This document shows positions 1 through 6,391 of a stretch of 8,300 nt of DNA, in pieces. The translations under genes were made by a program, and so were the position numbers. The notes beneath the pieces were generated by a model. It ran no database searches. It saw nothing but the letters and a program-made list of their open reading frames with translations, and was not told where the DNA came from. Position 1 is the first letter of the stretch. The number at the start of each line of letters is the position of its first letter. This DNA is from Massilia sp. (GTDB lineage Bacteria; Pseudomonadota; Gammaproteobacteria; Burkholderiales; Burkholderiaceae_D): NCBI GenBank assembly GCA_003520365.1, contig DOUW01000316.1:4038-12337 (forward strand). Direction: 5' to 3'.

Positions 1-624
1 CGCTACATCCTGTGGAAGGCGGGCCCGGTCAGGGCGACGCTGGCGGGTTTCGGAGACGGCATGAACGGGACCTGGCGCCTGGCCGAGCGCGAGCAGCGCC
101 ACCGCCTGTGTGCGGCGGCCGAAGCCTGGCTGCTGGCGCAGGCGCCGCAAGACGTGGCCCCGAGCCTGGAACGCTTCGCCGCGGCGCTGGGCGTGCCGGC
201 GGCCCAGCTCGACCTGGCTTCGCGCCGCTTCAGCTACATGACGCGCGAGGAACTGCAGGCGGCCAGCGCCAACGGCTGCGCGATCGAGCTGCACGGCCAT
301 CTGCACGAATACGTGCCGGGCGAGCCGGAACGCAACCGCGCCAACATCGAGAAGTGCCGCGAGAAGATCCTGGAAGCCGGCCTGCCGCGCGCGACCCACT
401 ACTGCTACCCGAGCGGCGCCTTCGATGCCCAGGCGCCCGAGGTGATGCGCGCCGCCGGCGTGTCGACGGCCACCACCTGCCTGCCGGGCCTGGTGCGTTT
501 GCACGACGGCGACACCCGTTACCTGCTGCCGCGCTTCCTCGACGGCGGCGACGTGTCGATGATCGAGTTCGAGGCGGAGATGAGCGGGGTGCTGGAACTG
601 CTGCGCAAGCTGACCGGGCGCTGA
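1..624 (+). CDS. Polysaccharide deacetylase (NodB-type), C-terminal part
   Basis: The frame is open from the first base and ends at TGA 622-624, so 207 residues are visible and the true start lies upstream. An ATG at position 61 exists, but the in-frame sequence before it (RYILWKAGPV...) reads as normal protein, so I do not take it as the start. The segment matches the second half of a NodB-homology domain. A metal-binding H-x3-H motif (ELHGHLHEY, visible residues H98 and H102) follows a typical 'REEL..A...G' helix, and the YCYPSGAFD segment (136-142) corresponds to the conserved 'YP.G' motif. The catalytic TFDDG motif would lie before the window. Such enzymes remove N- or O-acetyl groups from polysaccharides or their precursors. 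The gene converges on the DUF6765-like gene and ends 25 bp before a hairpin. It is on the opposite strand from the glycan operon, so it belongs to a separate transcript. Family is fairly sure; substrate is unknown. Confidence 0.8.
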   Translation, partial: RYILWKAGPVRATLAGFGDGMNGTWRLAEREQRHRLCAAAEAWLLAQAPQDVAPSLERFAAALGVPAAQLDLASRRFSYMTREELQAASANGCAIELHGHLHEYVPGEPERNRANIEKCREKILEAGLPRATHYCYPSGAFDAQAPEVMRAAGVSTATTCLPGLVRLHDGDTRYLLPRFLDGGDVSMIEFEAEMSGVLELLRKLTGR

Positions 625-648
625 AGGCCCGGATCGAAGGAATAAAAA

Positions 649-667
649 ACGCCACCGTGGGTGGCGT
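649..667. terminator. Bidirectional intrinsic terminator between convergent genes
   Basis: A perfect 8-bp stem (ACGCCACC / GGTGGCGT) closes a 3-nt loop (GTG). On the minus strand the stem is followed directly by TTTTTATT, a textbook intrinsic terminator placed 30 bp after the stop of the DUF6765-like gene. On the + strand it is followed by CGTTGTTT, a weaker U-tract, 25 bp after the deacetylase stop. It therefore probably serves both converging genes, more efficiently the minus-strand one. Confidence 0.8.
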
Positions 668-696
668 CGTTGTTTCCAGGGCTTAGGCCCCGTGCA

Positions 697-2178
697 TCAT
701 GCGGCGACCGCTTCTTCCGCGAACAGCGCCGACAGGTTGTCCGACAGCGCGCTGGTCTGCTGCGACCACGAACCGGTGAACTGGTAGATGCCGTGGCGCG
801 ACAGGTAGTTCTTCACGAAGTGGAAGTGGTAGTCGGCGGCGATCTGGAACAGGTACAGGTCGCTGTAGACGTTCACGTAGTCGGTGCCGTAGCGGGTCAT
901 GTTCTCGGTCTTTTCGACCATGCCGCTCAACACGGTTTGCGGATCCGGTTCGATGTTCGCATCCGGGCGCGAGGTCGGCAGGTCGCCGAACACGTCCTGC
1001 CAGACATTGGCCGAGAACGCGCGTCCGGGATCCTGGCGCTGCAGGTCGAACGGCCGCTCGATCGCATTGACCGCCTTCTGCAGCCCCGCGTTGAACTGGG
1101 CGTCCAGCTTCAGCTGGCCCTTGCCGGCGGCCTGGGTGAACATGCTGACCAGCTCCGTCCATGCGGCCCGGTATTCGCGCGGATTGTCGCGTTCCAGCGC
1201 GGTCGCGCTCGGGTTCGCCCAGCACGGCTTGTAGCGGAATTTGGCGAAGCTGAAATCGGGCAGGTGGCCCATCCAGCCGTGGCCCAGGTAGGAGGTGCCG
1301 TTCGGCGCCGCTTCCAGGTTGCCGCTGACGCCGCCCAGGAAGGACGGGATGCCGCCGACCGAGGCGCCCACGCCGCTGAGCACTTGGTTGCGCCAGCCCG
1401 ACGTGCCGTCGTTGTAGTCGATCGACTGGCGGCCATAGCCCCACTTGCTCGGGTTCCACGACGACGGATCGTAGTTGACGTCCCAATAGGTATTCAGGAC
1501 ATTCGCCAGGCCGCTGAAGTCCTAGTGCGCCCAGGTATCGGCGATGACGTGCGCGCGCACGCCCAGCAGGATCAGGCGGAAGCGGTGCAGGTTGTCTTCG
1601 CGGTTGTTGTTCAGGATGTCGCTGCCGCCGGCGGCGTGCTCGAGGATCTCCACCAGCCTGCCCTCGTCGCTGGCGCAACGGATGGTGTCGAGGATGAGCT
1701 GGCGCGACAGCGCGCTCTGGGGGCGGTTCAGCATCTTGCCGAAGGCGAACTCGCCGGCGCGCTCCGGATAATATTTCTTGACCGTTTCCAGGCCCTGGCT
1801 GGTGTCGCGCTTCTGGAATCCCGGCAGCGCGGCGGCCACGTCCCTGCCATGCACCGCTTCGCGGCTGGGGGTATTGGCCGGCTCGTCGTAGTTACCTGGC
1901 GTGAAGTGGAACGAGCACCACAGCCCGTCTTCCGGCGCCGCCCACATCGCGCTCTTGTTCACCTGGACGGTGTAGCGCGGGTTGTCGACGGAAGCGACCA
2001 CCTGGTAATTGGTGGTTTTTTTCGTGTCCCGGACCAGTTTCCAGTAGGCCGAGTACTCGTGCTCGTTGAAGAAATCGATGAAATTCGATGCCTTGGCAAT
2101 CAGGGTGGCGTCGGTGTTGCTGAAGCCGCTTTGGCGGGCGGCATAGTAGGTGCCGTAGTAGTGGAAATCCTGATCCAT
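697..2178 (-). pseudogene. DUF6765-like protein gene interrupted by an amber codon
   Basis: The frame would encode 493 residues but has a TAG at codon 219 (1522-1524), leaving 218 + 274 residues in the same frame with no shift. The ATG at 2178 is chosen because AAGGAAG sits just upstream and because the protein then opens with MDQDFHYYGTYYAAR, the usual opening of DUF6765-type proteins. Other motifs that fit are HVIADTWAH (210-218) right before the stop, GHGWMGHLPD (299-308) and YHFHF near the C terminus (H451). The spaced His/Asp residues suggest a helical metal-binding protein of the zinc phospholipase/nuclease kind, but that is inference and the family has no established function that I know of. 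The residue expected after TWAH is Gln, so one C-to-T change (CAG to TAG) explains the break. No signal peptide is obvious. The gene seems to form its own transcription unit. Possible readings are a recent pseudogene, a sequencing error, a suppressed amber, or two separate chains. Family call moderate; the break is plain in the sequence. Confidence 0.75.
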
Positions 2179-2444
2179 GTTGCTTCCTTGGTGAGAGGTG
2201 GTGGCTGGGAACTGCAAACAAGTGGTCGATGGATAGGGATTCTAGATGTCGCCGCAGAGAAATATTGCGGTGCGGCTATATTTATTTATTGAAGGTGGCG
2301 GGGACGCAACGAAGCGTTGTCGGCGTGATCACGTAACGACAAACTTTTAGCCAAATTGCATAGATCAGCTGCAAACAGCTGTGAACATGCTGGCATCGTT
2401 GATCAATTGGCAGTCTTGGTCGCCGCGTGCGCCGCCCAAAAAAA
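2179..2444 (-). promoter_or_regulatory. Gene-free upstream region of the DUF6765-like gene
   Basis: No credible gene lies between the DUF6765-like start and the terminator of the flippase operon. The region is richer in A/T than its surroundings, notably around 2260-2290 and 2335-2365. It holds a stem-loop CAACG-AAG-CGTTG (2307-2319), a 10-bp perfect palindrome CGTGATCACG (2324-2333) and CAGCTG-CAAA-CAGCTG (2366-2381). The region must carry the promoter of the minus-strand gene, because the upstream operon is closed by a strong terminator. The palindromes are possible regulator sites, but I do not recognise any specific regulator. Confidence 0.5.
2281..2309 (-). promoter_or_regulatory. Candidate sigma-70 promoter for the DUF6765-like gene
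   Basis: On the minus strand TTGCGT (2304-2309) is followed after 17 nt by AATAAA (2281-2286). The matches to TTGACA and TATAAT are only 3/6 and 4/6. Position (about 100 bp before the ATG), spacing and the A/T-rich context support it, but other weak pairs in the same region are not excluded. The stem-loop at 2307-2319 overlaps the -35 element and could be an operator. Confidence 0.25.
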
Positions 2445-2472
2445 ATGCCGTTCAGCCTGGACTGAACGGCAT
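2445..2472 (-). terminator. Intrinsic terminator of the glycan operon
   Basis: A perfect 11-bp stem (ATGCCGTTCAG / CTGAACGGCAT) with a 6-nt loop is followed on the minus strand by a run of eight T (opposite A 2438-2445) and then GGG. It sits 46 bp after the flippase stop codon. It should end the minus-strand operon and insulate the DUF6765-like gene downstream. Confidence 0.92.
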
Positions 2473-2518
2473 CGCGCCGGGGAGCGCGGGTCGGGGAGCG
2501 CGCGTCGCGGCGTGCGTC

Positions 2519-4036
2519 TTACCCCACCAGCTTGATATGGATGCCAGCCTTGCCGAGCACGGTTTCGACGCGCCCGAAGCCGTAGCGTTCCAGCCCGTGC
2601 GGCATTTTCGCCAGGCGCCACAGCAGGTACAGGGTGGTCGCATAAGTCAGCCCGCCAACAGCCACGCACAGCACCAGCGCCAGCACGTAGTCGAGGGTCA
2701 CGCCATGGCGCAGCGCGAGCTGGCTCTTCACCGCCAGCACCACGCCGGCCATCGCCAGCGCGGCCAGCAGCGGACGCACCAGCTGGCGGCAGAAAGTGGT
2801 CCAGCCCAGGCCCAGGCAGCGCGCGACCATGCTCTGGTTCACCGGGATCATCACGATGCCGGTGACCAGGTAGGTCCAGGAGGCGCCGATCACGCCGTAA
2901 TGCTCCACCGCCGGGATCAGGAGCGCGACCATGATCACCGCCTGCACCGCCCACACGATGGTGATCAGGCGCGGCCGGTTCAGCGCCAGGTAGACGTAGG
3001 TGATATTGGTCTGCACCGCCTTGATCACGCCGTGCACGGCCAGGATCTGGATCAGCGGGATCGCCGCCAGCCACTTCCAGCCCAGTGCCGCCGGCACCAG
3101 GAGGTCGGCGACCGCAAAGATGCCGATCCCGGCCGGGATCGAGAACAGGGCGATCGAGGAGATCACCTTCAGGAAGCTGTCGCGCAGCAGGTCGAGGTCG
3201 TGCGCCGCCTTGGCGTAGCCGGGGAAGGCGGCGCGGTTGATCGGCGCCACCAGCTCGGTGGTCGGCATGGTCGCGATCTCGGTCGAGATCGAATGCACGC
3301 CGAGCGAAGCCGGGTCGGTATGGTGGGCGATGATGAACTGGGCCGCGCGGTTGTTGACGAACTGGATCACGTTGTTCACCACCAGCCACTTCGAGGCGCT
3401 GAACATCTCGGCGCGCGCCGCCAGCGACAGCCGCGGACGGTAGGTCGACACCACATACGACTGGATCACCGACAGGATGGTGCCGGCCAGCTGGCCCAGC
3501 ACCAGCGCCCAGTAGTTGCGCATGATGAAGGCGAGCGGGATGGTCACCACCAGCGTCGCCAGGCGCTTGCTGAGCAGGAAGCGGAATTCCTTATCGAAGC
3601 GCATCTCGCGCTGGAACTTGACGGTGCCGATGTTTGAGAAACCCTGGATCGCGAAGCCCAGCGCCAGCACGTAGAGGATCGGTTCCAGGCGCGGCTCGTC
3701 GTAGTAGTGCACCGCCGGCACCGCCAGCGCCGCCAGGCAGATGCCGCAGACGGTGGCGAAGATCACGTTGAAGGTCCAGGCCGTATTGAAGTGGTCGGGT
3801 CCGGCCTTCGGGTTCTGGATCAGCTGGACGTCGAAGCCGAACGACACCAGCAGCTGCATGGCGGCGATCAGGATCATCGACATCGCGACCAGGCCGAAGT
3901 CCTCAGGCACCAGCATGCGCGCCAGGATCAGGGTGCTGATCAGGCCGATGCCGCGGTCGAAGAATTTGAAGGCGATCATCCAGACCGCGCCCTTGGCGAT
4001 CTTGGCGTCGATCTCGGAAACCGGCTTCAGGCTCAT
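2519..4036 (-). CDS. Wzx-like lipid-linked oligosaccharide flippase (MOP superfamily)
   Basis: A 505-residue polytopic membrane protein with hydrophobic segments along nearly its whole length, in the normal size range for polysaccharide exporters of the PST/Wzx branch. The N-terminal signature is clear: an amphipathic start (AKIAKGAVWMIAFKF), then LARMLVPEDFGLVA (38-51) and FNTAWTFN (83-90), all typical of WzxC/AmsL-style translocases. The expected role is moving the undecaprenyl-linked repeat unit from the cytoplasmic to the periplasmic face of the inner membrane. The ATG overlaps the stop of the preceding glycosyltransferase as ATGA (4033-4036), so translation is probably coupled; the only Shine-Dalgarno-like sequence is a weak GAGG. 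It is the last gene of the operon, followed by a strong terminator. Family assignment is firm; the transported substrate cannot be read from the sequence. Confidence 0.9.
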   Translation of the reverse strand: MSLKPVSEIDAKIAKGAVWMIAFKFFDRGIGLISTLILARMLVPEDFGLVAMSMILIAAMQLLVSFGFDVQLIQNPKAGPDHFNTAWTFNVIFATVCGICLAALAVPAVHYYDEPRLEPILYVLALGFAIQGFSNIGTVKFQREMRFDKEFRFLLSKRLATLVVTIPLAFIMRNYWALVLGQLAGTILSVIQSYVVSTYRPRLSLAARAEMFSASKWLVVNNVIQFVNNRAAQFIIAHHTDPASLGVHSISTEIATMPTTELVAPINRAAFPGYAKAAHDLDLLRDSFLKVISSIALFSIPAGIGIFAVADLLVPAALGWKWLAAIPLIQILAVHGVIKAVQTNITYVYLALNRPRLITIVWAVQAVIMVALLIPAVEHYGVIGASWTYLVTGIVMIPVNQSMVARCLGLGWTTFCRQLVRPLLAALAMAGVVLAVKSQLALRHGVTLDYVLALVLCVAVGGLTYATTLYLLWRLAKMPHGLERYGFGRVETVLGKAGIHIKLVG

Positions 4037-5307
4037 CGCGCGGCCTCGTCGAACAGGCGCGCCAGCTGGGCCGCCTTGTGGGTGCGCGAAGCACCCGCGA
4101 TCACCTCGTCGCTGGCGACGTAGGCGCTGCCGTCGCGCAGGCCGGGCAGGAAGCGCTCCAGCGCGGCGCCGATCTCGGCGGGGTTGTCGACCTGGGCGCT
4201 CAGCGTGAAGCCGGCGTTGCGCAGCACCTGCGCGGTTTCGCCTTGCGGGTCGACCAGGCCGAGGATGGGTTTGCGGGTGCGGAAGTACTCGTAGACCTTG
4301 GCCGGGATCTGGCTGTTGAAGGGCGTGCCCTGGAACAGCAGCAGGCCGTCGGCGGCCAGCATCTCGCCGAGTGCGTCGCGGTAGGGAACCGGCGGCAGCA
4401 CCTCGACGATGTCGCCCACATCGTGGCGGTCGACCTTGGCCTGCGTGGCCGGGACGTTGCCCGGCGCCCGCAGCACCACGCGCAGCGTGGCGGCGTCGAT
4501 CTTGCCGGTGCTTTTGAGGGCGGCCAGCGCCGCCAGGAAGGATTCCGGGTTGCGCCCGGCGTCGTACAGCACGCCGCTGTGCAGCAGGGTGGTGCGTTTG
4601 GGAGAAGACGAGGCAGAGGGCGCGGCGGCAGCCGCTGGAGCAGCCGCTGCCGCCGCTTCGATCAGGCGTCCGAATTCCTCTTCGTCGTAGCCGTTCTCGA
4701 TCACCAGGAACTTGGCCGGGTCGATCTCGGGGAAGCGTTCGCGGTAGGAGCGCAGCGCGCTATGCGTGGTGAATACCGCGAAGCGGCAGCGCGTGATGGT
4801 CTGGCGCTCGATCCAGCCGTAGATGGCGCGCAGGCGCTTCGAGGTCGGGTGCGAGGGCTGCAGCATCGGGTCGCGGAAGTCGGCGATCCAGGGCAACCCG
4901 GTCAGGCGATGCAGGCCAAGCGCGATCAGGTGCGCGGTGGCGACCGGGAAGGTCGACCACAGCACCTGCGGCTTGTAGCGGCGGATCATCGACAGGCCGG
5001 TGGGCGTGGCGCCGAACCACCAGGACACGTAGCGGTCGGGCATGGCCAGCGCTTCCACGTAGCGGCCCTTGAAGCCGAGATGGCGCTTGGTGTCGAGCGC
5101 GAACGAGCGCCGCACCACCAGGTCGGGCGAGATCGCGGCCAGTTGCGAGGGATTCTGCACGCCGTAGGCGCGCGGGTGGGCCGACAGCACCATCGGTTCC
5201 CAGCCGTGGCGGCCGAGGAGTTTCGAAAAGCTCAGCGTGCGCTGGATGCCGCTGCTTCCCGCCTGCGGCGGGAAATGGAATGCGATGAGTAATGCGCGTT
5301 TGTTCAT
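4033..5307 (-). CDS. GT-B fold glycosyltransferase (GT4-like)
   Basis: A 424-residue protein beginning MNKRALLIAFHFPPQAGSSG. The HFPP.AGSSG loop after the first beta strand is typical of the N-terminal Rossmann domain of GT4-like enzymes, and 'WIADFRDP' (140-147) is another family-typical segment. The C-terminal domain starts at about residue 239 (TTLLHSGVLYD), and IPAKVYEYF (334-342) holds the conserved glutamate (E340) expected to contact the sugar nucleotide. It probably adds one sugar to the lipid-linked intermediate on the cytoplasmic side. The ATG at 5307 has GAAGGAA about 8 nt upstream, and that site lies beside a hairpin. The stop overlaps the flippase start by 4 bp. An unusual Ala/Pro/Ser-rich stretch (217-236) sits at the hinge between the two domains and is encoded by a long inverted repeat. 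Donor and acceptor are unknown. Confidence 0.88.
   Translation of the reverse strand: MNKRALLIAFHFPPQAGSSGIQRTLSFSKLLGRHGWEPMVLSAHPRAYGVQNPSQLAAISPDLVVRRSFALDTKRHLGFKGRYVEALAMPDRYVSWWFGATPTGLSMIRRYKPQVLWSTFPVATAHLIALGLHRLTGLPWIADFRDPMLQPSHPTSKRLRAIYGWIERQTITRCRFAVFTTHSALRSYRERFPEIDPAKFLVIENGYDEEEFGRLIEAAAAAAPAAAAAPSASSSPKRTTLLHSGVLYDAGRNPESFLAALAALKSTGKIDAATLRVVLRAPGNVPATQAKVDRHDVGDIVEVLPPVPYRDALGEMLAADGLLLFQGTPFNSQIPAKVYEYFRTRKPILGLVDPQGETAQVLRNAGFTLSAQVDNPAEIGAALERFLPGLRDGSAYVASDEVIAGASRTHKAAQLARLFDEAAR
4622..4656. repeat. Inverted repeat inside the Ala-rich hinge of the glycosyltransferase
   Basis: GCGGCGGCAGC (4622-4632) and GCTGCCGCCGC (4646-4656) form a perfect 11-bp stem. The inner part adds GCTG / CAGC (4634-4637 with 4641-4644) around a GAG loop after one C-C mismatch. 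It encodes most of the poly-Ala stretch. GCN-rich alanine codons are prone to self-complementarity, so this may be a by-product of composition or of repeat expansion. Confidence 0.75.
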
Positions 5308-5316
5308 GGGTGTTTC

Positions 5317-5335
5317 CTTCGGCCTGAGGCCGAAG
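5317..5335. repeat. Hairpin adjoining the glycosyltransferase ribosome binding site
   Basis: CTTCGGC (5317-5323) and GCCGAAG (5329-5335) pair perfectly around CTGAG; the inner CT/AG could extend the stem. In the minus-strand mRNA the 3' arm runs straight into the Shine-Dalgarno sequence GAAGGAA, so folding could partly mask ribosome access to the ATG at 5307. It is not followed by a U-tract and is therefore not an intrinsic terminator. Confidence 0.7.
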
Positions 5336-5350
5336 CCTGGTTACTGCGGG

Positions 5351-5368
5351 ATCCGGCCTGGGCCGGAT
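5351..5368. repeat. Second hairpin in the deacetylase-glycosyltransferase gap
   Basis: ATCCGGCC (5351-5358) and GGCCGGAT (5361-5368) are perfectly complementary and separated by TG, so the real fold would be ATCCGG/CCGGAT with a small loop. It lies 15 bp after the deacetylase stop. The minus-strand mRNA has no U-run after it; a T-rich run follows only on the + strand, where no gene ends. A role in mRNA end protection or processing is possible. Confidence 0.7.
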
Positions 5369-5383
5369 GCATTCTTTTATCCT

Positions 5384-6343
5384 TCAGCCGCGCGCCAGCC
5401 ACTGCAGCAGGCGCAGCGCGAAGCGCATCGGCGTCTCGTCCCACGGCCGGCTGCGCGCCAGCTGGTAGCGGTCGTGGTGACGCGTGATCGCGCCCACCGC
5501 CGTGGTGAACGCGGCGTGGAAACCGGCCTCGCGCACCATCGCCACGTGGCGGTGATCGAAGTCCTTGCCGACCTTGCCGTTCGGGTAGGCGAACATCGTC
5601 ACGGGCTTGCCGACGATGGCTTCGAGCTCGCGCTTGCTGTCGCGGATTTCCTGCATCGCGCTGGCGTCGTCCAGGCTGGTCAAGATCGGGTGCGTCACCG
5701 TGTGCGCGCCGATCTCGATGCCGTTGCGGTCGAGGTTGACGACCATCTCGGGGGTCAGCATCAGGCCTTCCGAGCTGCGCTCGCCGACCAGGGTCTGCAG
5801 GCGTCCGACCAGGCGGCTGCGTTCCTGCGGCGGCAGGTATTTCGAGGCTTCGGTCAGGCTGCCCAGGGTGGCCGTGCGTTCGGGGATGGTGCGCAGCGAA
5901 TACACGCCCAGGCCGAATTCGGCCAGGTCGAGTTCTTCCGCCGGCAGGGTCTCGACCGCTTCGACGATGCGGTCGTTCCACATGTTGCGGCCGTCGACGT
6001 AGCCGCTGCTGACGAAGACGGTGGCCGGCAGGCCCAGGCGGCGCAGGACGGGAAGCGCGAGATCGTGCACCGAGCGGTAGCCGTCGTCGAAGGTGATGCA
6101 GACCGCGCGCGGCGGCACCCGGCCGGCGTCGATCGCGGCCAGCGCCTCGCGCAGCGTCAGCACGTTGAAGCAGCGCGCCAGCAATTCCATCTGCCAGGTG
6201 AAGATGTCGATGTCCGGCTCGGAACGCAGGAAGGGACTCGGTGCTGCCAGCACGCGGTGGTAATTGACGATCGCGACGCGGCCATTGCCGCGCGTGAGGC
6301 GGGCGATGGCGTTGCCGGTGGATCGGATGATGTGTTCGTTCAT
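5384..6343 (-). CDS. Polysaccharide deacetylase family protein (NodB domain)
   Basis: A 319-residue carbohydrate esterase 4-type protein with all main motifs: VNYHRV (26-31), TFDDGYRS (84-91, with the catalytic and metal-binding Asp pair D86/D87), HTVTH (H214 and H218, metal ligands) and FAYPNGKVG (251-259). It is expected to remove acetyl groups from a sugar or polysaccharide with a divalent metal. The N terminus (MNEHIIRSTGNAIARL...) has no evident signal peptide or membrane anchor, suggesting that it acts in the cytoplasm on a precursor or lipid-linked intermediate. A region of about 85 residues between the first two motifs (120-205) is longer than in minimal NodB domains and may give specificity. 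The ATG at 6343 keeps the conserved N-terminal strand. Its Shine-Dalgarno sequence is poor (GCGGAA, about 13 nt away), so translation may depend on the upstream ligase gene, 48 bp away. The next gene is 76 bp downstream. Family firm, substrate unknown. Confidence 0.9.
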   Translation of the reverse strand: MNEHIIRSTGNAIARLTRGNGRVAIVNYHRVLAAPSPFLRSEPDIDIFTWQMELLARCFNVLTLREALAAIDAGRVPPRAVCITFDDGYRSVHDLALPVLRRLGLPATVFVSSGYVDGRNMWNDRIVEAVETLPAEELDLAEFGLGVYSLRTIPERTATLGSLTEASKYLPPQERSRLVGRLQTLVGERSSEGLMLTPEMVVNLDRNGIEIGAHTVTHPILTSLDDASAMQEIRDSKRELEAIVGKPVTMFAYPNGKVGKDFDHRHVAMVREAGFHAAFTTAVGAITRHHDRYQLARSRPWDETPMRFALRLLQWLARG

Positions 6344-6391
6344 CAGTAGTGAAGATTCCGCAATATTGTCGTTATATTAACCCCTGCGCGG
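6344..6391 (-). promoter_or_regulatory. A/T-rich gap with a possible internal promoter
   Basis: This 48-bp gap is strikingly A/T-rich within a GC-rich operon. On the minus strand it contains TATAAC (6371-6376, 5/6 match to a -10 box) about 28 bp before the deacetylase ATG, but no convincing -35 element at the right distance. It also holds the small inverted repeat AATAT-7 nt-ATATT (6362-6378). A weak internal promoter for the deacetylase-glycosyltransferase-flippase part is possible, not shown. Confidence 0.25.

Noticed and set aside
61..624. ATG at 61 as the true start of the first deacetylase
   Set aside because: The frame is open to base 1 with plausible protein sequence, and the domain would lack its catalytic TFDDG motif. 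The gene is cut by the window edge.
697..1383. C-terminal half of the DUF6765-like frame as an independent gene starting at GTG 1383
   Set aside because: There is no convincing ribosome site, and family-like sequence continues from just after the amber codon (1521) to this GTG, so the codon reads as an internal Val.
661..2292. Long + strand open frame (543 codons) opposite the DUF6765-like gene
   Set aside because: It is a mirror frame of a GC-rich gene: Arg/Val/His/Gln-rich with no domain logic, and it runs through the terminator and upstream region of the minus-strand gene. The minus-strand frame has clear family motifs.
2381..3637. + strand open frame of 418 codons opposite the flippase
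   Set aside because: Rich in His/Gln/Asp/Arg as expected for a mirror frame; the minus-strand frame is an obvious membrane transporter, and this one also reads through the operon terminator.
4078..5292. + strand open frame of 404 codons opposite the glycosyltransferase
   Set aside because: Composition typical of an antisense shadow; the minus-strand frame carries glycosyltransferase motifs and a ribosome site.
5351..5380. Hairpin plus T-rich run as a + strand terminator
   Set aside because: The shape is terminator-like on the + strand, but no + strand gene ends nearby, so I list it only as an intergenic hairpin.
5237..6349. + strand open frame of 370 codons opposite the deacetylase
   Set aside because: Antisense shadow; the minus-strand frame contains the complete set of NodB motifs.
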